Positions 47,154-59,433 of a stretch of 64,000 nucleotides of DNA are shown here, one piece after another. This DNA is from Petunia secreta (Eukaryota > Streptophyta > Magnoliopsida > Solanales > Solanaceae): contig JARKIP010000003.1 in assembly GCA_029990175.1 (NCBI GenBank), forward strand, positions 1,054,001-1,118,000. The letters run 5' to 3'. A model generated the notes under the pieces. The model did not search any database. It was not told the DNA's origin and worked only from the letters and a program-made list of their open reading frames with translations. The position numbers and the translations under genes were made by a program. Within the stretch, counting starts at the first letter, position 1; each line of letters starts with the position of its first letter.

Positions 47154-47467
47154 TCCCAGTATAAAATATTGGGTCTTTGAACAAGTTTTGTTCAAAGCCT
47201 CAGTATTTTATTATGGGACTTTGTTTAAAACCCCATTATTTTGTTATGGGACTTTATATATAAAGCTTCAGTCCCATAACAAAATAATGGGACCTTTGTT
47301 ATGTGATAAATCCCATTAGTTTGTTATGGGATAAAGTCTCAGAAAAAAATAATTCAAAGCCCCAATATTTTGTTATGGGACTGAAGCTTTATATATAAAG
47401 TCCCATAATAAAATAATGGGGATTTGAACAAAACTTGTTCAAAGCCCCAGTATAAAATACCGAGACT
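47154..47467. mobile_element. Fold-back element, about 314 bp
   Basis: Arms of over 100 bp (47,154-47,290 and 47,359-47,467) are inverted copies. Each arm contains smaller dyads, TTTGAACAAGTTTTGTTCAA and CCCATAACAAAATAATGGG-type words, plus TTTATATATAAAG. The whole can fold into a nested hairpin. No coding capacity. Confidence 0.8.
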
Positions 47468-48363
47468 AGTTTGGGTGTTTTCCAACGCTAATGGGAGCGT
47501 AAGTGCGCATGCGAATTTTTGGCTATTTTCCAATTAATTTTGAAACAGTGGATAAAACTCATTGAGCGCGTCCAAAAATGACTACGCATTAAAATTTCAC
47601 ACAGAATGTTCACTCTAGCCCAAGAAAAATAACATCAATATTTGAATTCTGAAGCCCAGTATAAAGGAAACTACTAGTACTAGGAGAAAAGAAAGAAAAA
47701 CAAGCAAAATTGACCAAACATATAAAGGAAAATCAAAGAGAGATGCCATCAAAATATTTGAAATGGAGCAATTTTTCCCTGCTTTAACTTATTGGTTCAA
47801 AAAACCCTTTTGTTAACAGTCTGTTGAGTTGGCATTGTGAGCCTATTTTCTTTAAACCAGGTGGCCATATCTTATTGGTCAGCCTTGATCCTTTACCCAA
47901 CCCAAAATTAATGACTCTATCCAGCACATTCTCTGACCTGTTTAAAGTTACCCATCTATTTTATCCTATTTTCTCTTCTATATCACAACTCAGAATCATC
48001 AATAATCGGCGATACATATTTCCAGTAACTCTTTCTAGTTTTTCTATCCAATAGAAAGAGTAGAACATAAATTTTGACATAAAGATATAACCACAAATTT
48101 TAATTCCAAACTAGAATAACACAAAGCAATAAAGTTTTGCCTTTTAGCAAGTATACCCACTGCTAGACTGTAAGCAAACAACTATTTTCCATTTTGTAGC
48201 ACATATCCATGAAAAGCTATAAAATGAGTAATCTCTAGTTCTTCCCATGAAGAAAAAATAAAGTAAGAGGAACACAAATTAATAATTGATGGTGTCTCTT
48301 TTTTCTTTTGCAGCTACTGTTGTTGCTTTAAATAGTCAAAAAATAATATATTTATTTGAGTTT
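47468..48363. other. Non-coding flank of the Retand-like element
   Basis: AT-rich, without a recognisable gene. It ends at the 5' LTR of the next retrotransposon. Confidence 0.5.
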
Positions 48364-49371
48364 TGTATTGGTCAAAAATCGAACGCAAGATTGGTCCACA
48401 TCATCAGCAATGTGGCAAGCAAAGCTTGAATATCGGAGTCAAGATAAATGATGCTAGAAGTTGGTTCAAAGGATTGGATCGGTCTCTCTTATCGATCGAT
48501 CAAGAAACGGAGTCGAGTTAAAGGATAAGCTCAGATCAGCTCAATTCTCAACAACTTCCGTTATTTCCGGGGGTCGTTGGACGTTGATAACAACCTCATC
48601 TGATAGTGGAGAGACGTGTGTGGAATGGGCTTTTACTAGAGTTTGGATTCTTAGCTATAAATAAAACCTCATTTCCCCATTGTAAGATTACGTTCTTCTG
48701 AACATAACTCTCCCCTAAGCATTTATTACTATTGTATCGCCACCATTACTATTCCACCACCACTGTTATTATGTTCGCCACCACCTTATTGTTATAATTT
48801 GGCTTTGCTTTGGAGGAAGCGTTCACCTTCCTAGCCGGAGCACGGGCATTCAATCAATACAATATGTTTATTTCTCTCCATTTACTATTTTAAATATTGT
48901 TCTTTTTCTTATCTACGTCTGATATCGTTATTATTATCTACTGTTCAAGTCGTTGTGCTATTCATTATTATTCAAGTCGTTAACCCCTAAAATCAATAAC
49001 CTAAAGTGTGTTAATACTAATCGATCTATTATTTATAGCAACTGTCTGTTCAGTCGTAATTGTCAACGTAATCAGTCAGTCTCGTTACGTCGTTTGCTAA
49101 ATTTATTTACCATATGCTCGTTACCTGACATACAACTTGCTTGTTTGCATATTGTCCGTTTAATCTGCCTCCGTTATCATTACTTTTTATTCTTATTCTT
49201 AATCAAGGTGTTAATCATCCGTGTAGTATTTCAAATGAACAAATGCACTTTTTCTGTTAAACATATGCTGAACAATCTAACGGTTGAAATTTCGATATAA
49301 AGCGGTCGACTGTGGCTCAATTAAATATAAATATTAATTGTAATACCTGAAACTGATTTTTAGGATATACA
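48364..49371 (+). repeat. 5' LTR of the Retand-like element, 1,008 bp
   Basis: It begins TGTATTGGTCAAAA and ends GGATATACA just before the PBS. Its first 94 bases recur at 59,218-59,311. A TATA box (CTATAAATA) lies at 48,655. Confidence 0.85.
48655..48663 (+). promoter_or_regulatory. TATA box in the Retand-like LTR
   Basis: CTATAAATA about 290 bp into the LTR, a plausible U3 promoter element. Confidence 0.5.
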
Positions 49372-49374
49372 ATT

Positions 49375-49391
49375 TGGCGCCCACCGTGGGG
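49375..49391 (+). other. Primer-binding site of the Retand-like element
   Basis: TGGCGCCCACCGTGGGG follows the LTR end after three bases. It has the TGGCGCC start of many plant gypsy PBS sequences; I do not assign the tRNA. Confidence 0.65.
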
Positions 49392-49459
49392 CCTAGGCAA
49401 TCAATTTTTTTTTCGAATTTTATCGTTGATTCTACTTATGTTTATTCTTTTTGTGTGCA

Positions 49460-51349
49460 ATGGCAGACGATCAGAGCAACAATGCTAACACTGTCAACAC
49501 CACTGCTTGAGACGGCGTGCTTCAGCCTAACCCCGTTGATGGGGTCCAACTTCCATCCGCTGAAGAGAGAGTCGATGAATCATCCCACCATGAACAGGAT
49601 CTGCCCTTGAACGTCACTGCGACCCATTCACAGTCGAACGCACCTCGAGGACGTCGACCCGGCAAGGAACCCGCGGTCGAAGCAACATCAGTTGATACGA
49701 ACACTTTGTTGCGTGAGTTTTTTATTAAGCAGAATCAACAAATGGAGAGGATAAGTGAATACTTGCAGCTTCTGCAAGTCATAGAGCGCTCGCCTCCCCA
49801 GAAACACCCCACAGGCACTCCGATCTCTATTCCTCAAGGTGCAGTAATAGGGGGGCCTGAAGCGGGAGTGGGACTCGGAGGGTCGGGTACGGCCGCTGTA
49901 GCTGCGGGAGCTCCAGCCTCCGTCATGACAGAAGCAAGGATTTTGGCCACGATGCAGATGTTGCTGAATGACAATGGAGAAGAGGTTTAATGAGATGAAG
50001 TCGCTTATGGAAAAGTTGCCAGGAGTTCCAAAGTTAACGGAGGACGCCGCTACGAAGTCGATCTCAAAGCGGTCGTTTCCACCGAGGGCAGCTCTGTTGC
50101 TGATTCCTAAAACTTTCAAGCTGCCGGAGAGTTTGAGGTACGATGGAACTACTGATACGAGGGATCACATAGATATGTTTTCAATCGTAGTACAGTCGAA
50201 TGATTTGACGGCAGACGAGATTAATTCGGTGAGCCTAAAAAAATTTTGTGAAACACTAAGAGGATGAGCATAGAAGTGGTACTTGCAGTTGCCCGAAAAT
50301 GGGATATCAATTTTGATGACATGGTAGCCAAATTCATTCGAGCACACACTGGAGCTAAAAAGATAGAACGGTGAGTGGAAGACATATTGAACATCAGGCA
50401 GTAGCCCAATGAAACGATCAAGGAATTTTTGGAACGATTTAATACTGAAAAGTTAAGCATCCCACATGTCAAGGAAAGATGGGCTTGTTTGTCTTTCATA
50501 AAAAATTTGAGTAACAATACATCAGGGGCATGTAGGAAATTGAAAGATTAGTTGAGGGAAATTACTTCGACCACGTTCGATGATTTACATCATGAATGTA
50601 CCAAAGATCAAGGCAGATGAGGAAGAATTGCAATTATCTCTTTACAATCAATGATATGAAACACCGGCTCCGCGGTGAGTTGAAAATCACATGCGAATTT
50701 TTAGGGTTCAGAAGCAGTTCGAGCCCTATGGTTTCCCTTGTCAAAGTAGAAACAGACATGAGGTTAGTAGTTCAAGGAGTCGGCCGAAGAAAGAGCAGCT
50801 GGGTCTATCTTTGGCTCCGAAGGACCCACTTCCTTCAAAAATTTCAGAGTACAATTTTTGTGTTTCGACAGCTAGCTTAGTGAATGCATGAAGGGGAATG
50901 GGTGAAAAAATTGTGAAATTCCCGGTCGCATGAAAACTCATCCGAACAGTAGGGATAATAATTTGTAGTATGCTTTCTGTCACGATCACGGGCATACGAT
51001 CAAAGAATGTAAAGCTCTATGTTATGAAGTATCTAAGTTGCTTGAAAGTGGACATTTGACGAAATTTCTAACGGAAAGAGAAAAGGAGAATTTTAATAAG
51101 AAGAAAGACGACCATAAGCCGCCAAAGCCTCCAGCTCCAAGAAAAACGGTGAATGTTATCACCGGAGGGGCTGAGGTCCATGCGGTAACATACACAACAA
51201 AAAAGTATGCGAAAATAACATTCACGAGAGATAAACGGACGCGAGAAGTTATCAATGACGACATTGTGTTCGGGGATTACGACTTCGATGAAAGGATACA
51301 TCCCCATCATGATGCCTTGGTAGTTAGTAGTCACGGTGAGAGTATATGA
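49460..51349 (+). pseudogene. gag of the Retand-like element, disrupted
   Basis: The frame opens with ATG at 49,460 (MADDQSNN), hits a TGA after 16 codons at 49,508, and is then open to 49,990. Similarity continues in another frame (49,968-50,267, with FKLPESLRYDGTTDTRDHI, the start of the retrotransposon gag domain). After 50,267 several stops and shifts break the gag core. It is readable again at 50,691-50,891 and 51,038-51,349 (PRKTVNVITGGAEV, the linker before protease). The zinc-knuckle region near 50,960-51,000 is decayed. Not translatable as one product. Confidence 0.75.
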
Positions 51350-51617
51350 CGCCAACATAAAATGAGTTTTGATCGTTGCGAGCAGTTCGGTCAATATAAT
51401 ACAATCAAGAGTGGTTGAACAGTTGCAGTTGACTGATATGGTTGTACCCAGATCTACAGTGTTATTGAAATTCAATAATTCAAATGAAATGACGCTAGGA
51501 GAAACTATGATAAAGCCTTATGCGGAAGGTGTTGAAAATAAAAACTTGTTCCAAGTGATGGGAGGAGATATGGCTTACAACGTAATTTTGGGTCGACCGT
51601 GGATCCACGCCATGTGA
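51350..51617 (+). pseudogene. Aspartic protease domain, active site lost
   Basis: The segment VLIVASSSVNII aligns by family pattern with the protease flap where an Asp-Pro/Ser-Gly triad is expected; here it reads Val-Ala-Ser. The downstream conserved segment (DMAYNVILGRPWIHAM) is well preserved and closes with a stop at 51,615. The catalytic Asp is missing, so this copy cannot process its own polyprotein. Confidence 0.7.
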
Positions 51618-51929
51618 GCGATCCTGTCGACTTTGCATTAAGTTGTCAAGTTTCCTACCCCATGGGGAATAAAAGAAGTTAGGGGTGAACAGTAGACTGC
51701 CCGAGAATGTTATTCAGTGGTCGTGAAGGAAGGTGTTAATCCGAGCGTCCCGAAATAGCAATTACAGTCACCGGAATCTTTGGCTGAAGAAGATGAAACG
51801 GAACCAAGCCCAACAGACAAAGAGTTCGCCAAAATTCTGGCATGTGTTAGGGAGCCAAATAAACAGAAAGCCTGGGACTCGACGATAGAAGAATTGGAAA
51901 AGTTGTTCTTTTCAAAAGCAAACCAGAGC

Positions 51930-53154
51930 GGAAAGTGTATGTATGGGCAGAGTTGGACCCCGACATGAAAACAGAGATAATCACTTTTCTCAAAGACAAT
52001 GCTGATTGTTTTGCTTGGTCCCACGCGAACAAGAAGGGGATAGACCCAAAAGTTGTTACTCACAAGGTGAATGTCGATCCATCACATCAACTGGAGAAGC
52101 AGAAGAAGCGACCTAACGGGGGATTCAGAAGAAAGGTTATTGATGATGAGGTGGATAGGTTATTAAAAAAATGGATTTATCAAAGAATTAAAAAATCCAG
52201 AGTGGCTAGCTAACACGGTCGTAGTCCCAAAGAAGAATGGGAAGTGGTGAAAGTATGTGTGGACTACAACGATCTAAACAAGGTGTACCCAAAAGACTCA
52301 TTTTCTTTGCCTCACATCGACCGATTGATCGATTCGATGGCAGGGCACGGAATGCTAAGATTTTTAGATGCATATTCAGGATACAATCAAATATTGATAG
52401 AGCCAGAGGACCAAGAGAACACTTCATTCATAACGGATAGGGGGACCTACTGTTATACGGTCATGCCTTTTGATCTAAAAAATGCCGGGGCTACCTATCA
52501 ATGGTTGATGACGACCATGTTCAAGAATTTGATCGGAAAAACTATGGATGTTTACATAGATGATATGTTGGTGAAGTCGTTGCAATCAAAAAATTATTTA
52601 GATCATTTGAAGGAGACATTCGCAATATTGAGGCAATTCGACATGAGGCTGAACCCGGAGAAGTGCGCGTTTCGGGTCGGATCTGGCAAGTTCTTGGGAT
52701 TCATCGTATCTCAAAGAGGGATCGAAGCAAATCCGGACAAAATCAAAGCAATCGAAGACATATCAAACGAACTCACAACTGTGAAAGATGTTCAATGCTT
52801 GACTGGTCGAGTAGCCTATCTCAGTAGGTTCATCTCAAGGTCTCCGAACGGTGTCACAAATTCTTTTTCAGTCTTGAAGAAAAACACAAGCTTTGAGTGG
52901 ATGCAGGAATGCAAGCAAGCCTTAAAAGAGTTGAAGCAATACTTATCAAACCCTCCGCTGCTCTCGAAACCAGTGGACAGGAAAGTGTTGCTTCTCCAGC
53001 TCGCTGTCTCAAAAGTGGTCGTAAGTGCAGTACTCGTCTGTGAGGATGGAGGTAAACAATTCCCTATTTACTATGTTAGTAAAACTCTACTCAATACGGA
53101 AACAAGATACCCAAACCTAGAAAAACTAGCATTAGCACTTGTTATAGCTGCATG
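51930..53154 (+). pseudogene. Reverse transcriptase domain, frameshifted
   Basis: The N-terminal part (NADCFAWSHANKKGIDPKVV, 51,990 on) is in one frame and breaks near 52,200-52,245. The main part is open from 52,244 to 53,155 with CVDYNDLNK, the catalytic VYIDDMLVKS near 52,555, LGFIVSQRGIEANPDKI and the thumb/connection. The TGA at 53,153 interrupts the junction to RNase H. Motif order is that of Ty3/gypsy reverse transcriptases. Confidence 0.85.
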
Positions 53155-53715
53155 AAAACTAAGGCCATATTTTCAATGCCATGCTATATCTGTTGTAATT
53201 ATGTTTCTTTACGAAGTATTTTACATCGAACGAATTTATCTGGCCGGTTGAAAAAATGGGTGGTCGAGCTGAGTGAGTATGACATCACTTATCAGCCTCG
53301 CACCGCCATCAAATCACAAGTGTTGGCTGATTTTGTAGCAGATTTTAGCGCAAGTATCCTTCCAGAGGCGAGAAAAGAGGAGTTAATGATGAGAGATCCA
53401 GACCCTGGGGTATGGACACTCTACACGGATGATACCTCAAATGTTAAAAGGATCGGCCTCGAAATTTTGCTCATTGCTCCAACGGGCGAGAAACAGAGGT
53501 ATGCTATTAAGTTACATGCTAAAACTAACAATGAGGCCGAATATGAGACGCTCACTGCAGGTCTTGAAATAGCCAAGGACTTGAAAATCGAACGATTGGA
53601 AATCAAGAGTGATTCCCAACTGGTGGTGAACCAAGTTCAAGGAGAGTTCAACACTCGAGATGCAAGAATGCAAGAGCTATTGGCCAAGGTACAAAATCTC
53701 CTAATCTCTTTTTAG
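53155..53715 (+). pseudogene. RNase H domain
   Basis: After a damaged connection, the segment from about 53,230 reads KKWVVELSEYDITYQPR and then an RNase H fold with LYTDDTSN, NNEAEYETLTAG and SDSQLVVNQ supplying acidic residues. The usual first motif has DGSSN; here it is DDTSN. A TAG at 53,713 separates it from integrase. Confidence 0.75.
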
Positions 53716-53727
53716 GAATGGAAGATA

Positions 53728-55122
53728 ATGCAAATTCCATGGGAGGAGAATGTCGAGGCCGATGCCCTAGCCAACCTTGGTTCGGCGGCCGATACCGAAG
53801 GCAATCTTAGTGAGTCGGTCGTGCACCTGTACAAATTACCACTCAACCGAGTTCGGAACGAGGTAAACAATATCAACCTTACTTGGTATTGGAGAAATAA
53901 ATATCTATCTTATTTGCAGGCAAGTTCTCTCCCCGAAGACAAAAAAGCCGCTCGGGCCCTCAAAGCCAAAGCAGGCCGATATTGCCTTATGGATGACAAA
54001 CTCTATAGGCAAATGTTTAGCTGCCCTTTGGCGAAATGCATGGGATCGAGGGAAGTAGGTTACATAATGAGCGAAGTACACGAAGGCGAGTGTGGAAACC
54101 ACTCCGGAAGCAAGTCTTTGGTGCTCAAGTTGATCAAAACTAGTTACTACTGGCCGACGATAGGAGAAGATGTCAAAGCTTTTGACCAAAATTGCGACAA
54201 GTGTCAACGACATGGTAATCTAATTCATCAACAGGCAGAGCCCCTTCATTCGGTCACGTCACCATGGCCGTTCATGAAATGGGGGATGGATTTGGTTTGA
54301 CCGTTTCTAACAGCGCCAGGTGGGGTAAACTTTATTTTGATTTTAACTGATTATTTTTCTAAGTGGGTAGAAGCAATTGCCTTAGGTAAAATTCGAGGAC
54401 AAGAAGTCATAAAATTCATCTATTAGAATATCTTGTGCCATTTTGGGATCTCGAAGGAGATTACTTGCGACAACGACAAATAGTTTGTTGGGAAGCGAAT
54501 CACGGCCTTCTTCAAAAAGTGGGGGATCAAGCGAATCGCATCAACTCCATATCACCCAGCACAAATGGACAGGCTGAGTCTTCCAACAAAAAATAATTGA
54601 GTACCTGAAAAAGAGAATTGACGAGTCAAAATGCAATTGGCTGGATGAACTCCCAGGTGCATTGTGGGCTCATCGAACAACCGTGAAAAATAGGACTGGT
54701 GAAACTCCGTTTTCACTTGTCTATAAGATCGAAAGCATTGATTCCAGTGGAAGTCAGCAAACCAAGCCTTCGGTTCGCTCATTCTACCGACGAATCAAAC
54801 AAAGAGGCCATGTTGGTAGACTTGGATTTGCTCGAAGGGAAGAGAGATATGGCATTAATCCGAATACAAGCAAAAATAAAGGGCAGAAAACTACCTCAAC
54901 AAAAAGATCAGGTATCGAACTTTTAATGCTGGTGATTATGTACTGAAGATCAAGCGACTGAAGAAGGATGAACCCAACGAAGGCATGTTGGGAGCAAACT
55001 GGGAGGGATCCTATCAGGTCAAAGCAGCGGTCGGTAAAGGGTCTTATCAGCTGGAAACCTTAGACTCGAAACCTGTCGAATTCAATTGGAACGTTACCCA
55101 ATTGAAAAGATACTACTTCTAA
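53728..55122 (+). pseudogene. Integrase domain, multiple stops
   Basis: The first part is open (53,728-54,300): a linker with EADALANLGS, then an HHCC zinc region (HEGECGNHSGS...CDKCQRHG) and WPFMKWGMDLV. A TGA follows at 54,298, then the core continues with further stops (LTDYFSKWVEAIAL, TCDN, PYHPAQMD). The C-terminal part near 54,930-55,122 ends QLKRYYF and a stop. At least eight in-frame stops or shifts are visible, so it is dead. Confidence 0.8.
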
Positions 55123-56229
55123 AAATGCTCGGTATCGCATGATTCCATTTTTCATATTCATATTTTTACTGATTATTCTAATTCTGACATATTTTGTTAT
55201 TATTTTTGGAACTAACACTTTTAGATGATAGACATAGTTGGAATCGAATGATGACACACACATCACCCACGAACACTTGAGCTCGAAACGCTCAAAGTTG
55301 AGGTCGATAACTCTTACGAACACTGTAACGCGGTCTTCAACTTTACGTTCGATCCGTTCTTCTTTGCTTCCTTATTTTAGGAAAATAAAAATTACAAAAC
55401 GGAGACATCAGACCAGTGTCTGACTCCTCATACTTCGCATTCGAACACTGGGGGGATGGAAGACAATGAATGATTTATCACCAATTGCTGCTTGTGATCT
55501 GGGGACTGCCCGAGTCCAAGTTGGCAACCGTTCGAGCAGAAACTAGGGACTTCCCCAAAATATTTAATCGGAGTAATTACGCATTTACAGATGAAGAACG
55601 AGCACTCACACTGGGGACTGCCTAGATGAAGAACGGACACTCACACTGGGGACTGCTATTAAACGAAATGTAAACGGTCCGTTAGCGACCAAGATTTTAG
55701 CGTATATCCGAAAGTGCCACAAAACTGCCACGTTTTGAACCCGATCGTAGCTATAGATCAGAGGATATGTAAATGCACCCGATAGCGGCCAACATTACGA
55801 TGAATGCAACACTTCTTGTCTAACACTAGACACTATTTTTTATGCTAGTTAAAATGGCTTAAGTGATAAGAAATAGTTTTCCGAACTCAGTATTCAAAGA
55901 GTGCATTTGCATGAAAGTGAGACGTCATTCTTCATTACGGGCACTATTTACATCGGACCCCGATTATTCGACTCTTTTCGATAAGCAGAAATAGAATCGT
56001 TAAGAAAATGAACGATGGATACATAACGTGTTTTTTGAAAAACAATACTCAGACGGAGCTATTAGACTTTCAAAATGATAAAACATACTCTATCTTTGAA
56101 ATTAATACACACAATGGTGAACGAAAAGAGGAATTTTTCATTAACGGCCATAGGCCTCATTATATTTACAAAACGACCACAACTTGGTCGAAAATATAAA
56201 CAAAGCGAAATAAAACGGCCGATGACGAC
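55123..56229. other. Untranslated spacer between pol and antisense ORF
   Basis: Non-coding. The word ACTGGGGACTGC recurs, and a 36-bp segment beginning GATGAAGAACG is tandemly duplicated at about 55,590-55,660. Such CTGGGGAC-rich spacers accompany Tat-type elements in plants, as far as I recall. Confidence 0.5.
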
Positions 56230-58900
56230 CTACTCATCCCCTTTTCCCTCAACATCTTCATCACTCTCGTATTCGATCTTCTCAAGAGAGAGGCCAAGAT
56301 CCTCACGGTAAACCCTCACCATCTGTTCAACCTCAAACAACTTGATATCAACATCATATCCCTCTTCTGAAAATTCCAAGAGAGCATTACGCCTCGCTTC
56401 AGCAATCTTGAAATTCTCATGAAAATACATTTCAACTTTCAGATCGGACATCCCCTTGCACAAATTGTGATTCTCCAGAATGAGGGCTCGATTCTTACTC
56501 TGCAGCTCATTGGCATTTTTAATGGCTTCACTCATTCCCTGCTGAGCAGCCTCGAGATCCCTCCTCGCAAGTTTAAAATCCTTTTCCAAGGACCGAAATT
56601 TGGCTTCATTGACTTTCACCTCAGCCTCAGCAGTAGCAAACTTTGCTTTGTCCTCAACTGCAACTTGGCGCAAATTTGCAGCTTCAGCCTCTCAATCGGA
56701 CATCTTCAACATTGTGGACTCAAGCTTTGCTTTCAGTTTGTCGAATTGTTTCTTTAGCACAGAATACTTGACACTGACCATCTGAAGCTCTTGATGAAGA
56801 ATAGAACCGGCTTTCATGACAACATAGAATCGATCCTGCCACAACTGGATGGTCGCCTCGAGCTATCGGATCCGTTCCATATTTTCAATTTCCAGAAGAG
56901 AGGTCTGTAACAAAATGGAAGCTTCGGTCTATAAACATGTTAAGCTAATTTAAAAGAAAACACACAAAGTTTTAAATTACCCGGAAGGCATTATATGCAG
57001 TCAAGAAGGCAAGCTTCAAGTCGTTACGAGTATTCATCTGAGCTCGCTCCATGGGACCAGTCACTTCATAAAGATGGTCAACAAGATGCCTTCGATGCCT
57101 GAGCAGGTCGGTATCATGAGGAACCGTTATTGTAATTGTCCGATCTTTCAGCTTACCAGCGGCCTCAGTTCGCTTGTAAGCAGCAAAAGCAATCGCATCT
57201 TCTCCCCTAGGTAGCGGGACGATGAAGTCATCATGGTTAGCGGCGAAAAAAGAAGAGCCTGAACTTTCATTTTGCTTGGATTGTGCTGGTTCAACCTCCC
57301 GATCCATATGAAGTTTGTACCTCTCTTCTAGAAGCACCAACTCAGCTTCAACCGCATCTTTGGCTGAATCTTTCTCAGCACTGGAAGGCACCTCTATCAC
57401 TGTCGTCAGTTGACCGAGAGGGAGCAACGCTAGAGCAAACTCCACAATAGGGGTAGGTTGACTCCCCTCAACCAACTTCGGCAGGCCATCTTGGGCTATT
57501 TCTTTTCTAGCCCGTTTGCCACGCTTTAACGAGTGCTCAGAGGACGACTCCGCTCCAGCGTCATCAGGGGAGTGAAAGGTCGCCAAAATACCCTCTTCAC
57601 CGATCGAGTGGACGACTTCGACCGCCAAAACACTCGCGGCCGCTGTATCTTCGCTAGCCTCGGCGTTGGAAGTTTAACCTGCTTTGCAGTCTTTAAAGCC
57701 TGGGCCTTTTTGCTGATAGCTTTGTATGGATCAGTTATCCTTCTCTTATTTGAAGATCGAGGAGCTGGCTTCTCCGCCGCAGCTGCCTCGGCCTCAACGC
57801 CTGCAGCTTCATCAGCTTCCACGGCCATTGGAATTTCTTCTTCCCCCTTTATGCCTACAACATAATCAACTTTAGTGTAAAATTTGAAAAAAGCTTGAGG
57901 TAAGAAGTATTCAGACGTTTACCACGAGTAAAGGCAACATACTTCTTCTGCGAAGCAACGTATTTCCACTACCTCGTTTCATCGGTAAATTTTGCGGTGA
58001 TCCGTGTCACTCAAGCCAATAGATCATCGACCGGAACGACGATTTTGTTAGCTGAACCAAGCAAAAGGAGGGCCAAAAGGATAATAGAGAAAATGCATAA
58101 GGGAGGAATGAGGTTTTACTTACGACTATGGTTCCACCGTTCAGGAAATGGTGGATCACCAGCTGCAATCAATGACTGTGTTGGAATGTATACAAAGCGG
58201 CGGTCCCAATGACGAATGCTGTCGTTATTCTTCGAAATCAGTGCCTGGCCGCCTCTTTTGTCGAAGTACATCATCCCGCCTTTGTAAATCTTGGGGATGT
58301 ATAGATTCAACACCTGAGTGATATTGAAACCCTGCTTGGTTTCGGTGCAGAAGTAGTCAATCATAGAGACCGCCCTCCAAACGGACGGTACCAGTGGCCC
58401 CAAACAAACGTTATACAATCTGCATAAAGATGCAATAACTGGGTGGAGGGGAAGGTAGAATCCGACCGTAAAAGGATAGGTTAAAACAACAGAGTAACCA
58501 GCTCTATTGTCCAAAAGCCTGCCTCCTACCTCTGAGCAGACGACTTCGATATGTTTCCATCCGCAATCCATTTTGATCCGCTCTATGTTCTCCAGTCGAA
58601 CGGCACACGTGATTTCTGAGACCGAGATATTGAATTTGGAGATTACATAGTGGGGTGTTTGGACTGATACGCTGCAGTCGTTGTCAGTCTTGAACTCCCT
58701 GGGAACAATTTCGCGAGGTTTGGCTGGTGGCGCATGCTTTTTTGACCTTAGCTTTCGGCTTCTTGTCCCCAGTTTGTTACGTTTCCCCCCGCGGCAGCAG
58801 GTTGTTCTGTCGTAGCGTTGGTGGCAACGTCCCCCAAAACATTAGGATCAACGTCACCGGCGTCGGAATGATGTGAAGTAGTAGTGTCTTGAGTAGCCAT
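56230..58900 (-). pseudogene. Antisense ORF (aORF) region of the Retand-like element
   Basis: On the minus strand an ATG at 58,900 (MATQDTTTSHHSDAGD) starts a frame that breaks after about 50 codons. It is readable in another frame from about 58,750 to 58,116 with PFTVGFYLPLHPVIASLCRL and FPERWNHSR, which resembles the plant 'putative gypsy-type transposon' domain. GTAAGT follows directly, and further short segments (WKYVASQKKYVAFTRG near 57,940) suggest introns. Next come an Ala/Lys-rich segment (57,828-57,526), an acidic segment (57,628-56,972) and a C-terminal heptad-rich coiled coil (56,673-56,230). The function of such antisense ORFs is unknown. Frameshifts indicate decay here. Confidence 0.65.
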
Positions 58901-59200
58901 TGAATAATTTAGAGTTTTGTTGCAAGAATTTGGTGGTTCTCAAGCGAAAACAGTGTAGTTTTAGATGAATGTTTAAGAAAGTTGAGAAGAAGACGTAAAG
59001 TTGGGAAGAGAAACAAGAAGGATCATTTTATAGAGGCAAAAGTAATGATTGCCTCGGTAACTGTTCGCACACACGTGGGCCTGATGGGAAGTAGAAGTGA
59101 CCACTGCCATTTTTGAAAAACTAGGTCAGGAAGCAGCCACGTCTTTTCCCGCCAAAAATTTCATGGCCACTTGTCAAGCTTCCACAGACGGCTCGCTTGG

Positions 59201-59217
59201 CAAGTGGAGGGACTATC
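59201..59217 (+). other. Polypurine tract of the Retand-like element
   Basis: The purine-rich CAAGTGGAGGGACTATC lies immediately before the LTR start TGTATGGG. Confidence 0.6.
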
Positions 59218-59314
59218 TGTATGGGTCAAAATCTAGACGCAAGATTGGTACAAATCATCAGCAATGTGGTAGGCAAAGCTTGAACATCAGAGTCAAGATA
59301 AATGATGCTAGCAG
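59218..59314 (+). repeat. Start of the 3' LTR, interrupted
   Basis: It matches the first 94 bp of the 5' LTR with about ten differences. Similarity stops at GATGCTAG (59,311), where the next LTR begins. The remainder presumably lies beyond the window. Confidence 0.8.
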
Positions 59315-59433
59315 TGATGCGGGGCAAATCGAGCCAAGACACTTTCCAACACTTTCAAACGTATGCCAAGCTTGGAAGATACAAAGGACTTGAAGTCAAG
59401 AGCTTTGGAAGTGTTTCGGATGGTTTCAGCATT

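Larger units (their letters stand above)
48364..59314 (+). mobile_element. Tat/Retand-like Ty3/gypsy retrotransposon, decayed
   Basis: Order: 1-kb 5' LTR, PBS, gag, protease, reverse transcriptase, RNase H and integrase on the plus strand; then an antisense ORF region on the minus strand; polypurine tract; and the first 97 bp of the 3' LTR, cut off by another element at 59,315. The antisense ORF between integrase and 3' LTR is a known feature of some Tat-lineage elements such as Retand. The overlapping LTR parts differ at about ten of 94 positions, and gag-pol carries many stops and frameshifts, so this is the oldest of the nested elements here. Confidence 0.82.

Noticed and set aside
48300..59314. 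Integrated pararetrovirus as source of the reverse transcriptase
   Set aside because: LTRs, PBS, polypurine tract, integrase and domain order identify a Ty3/gypsy retrotransposon; no movement protein or virus-type coat motif was noticed.
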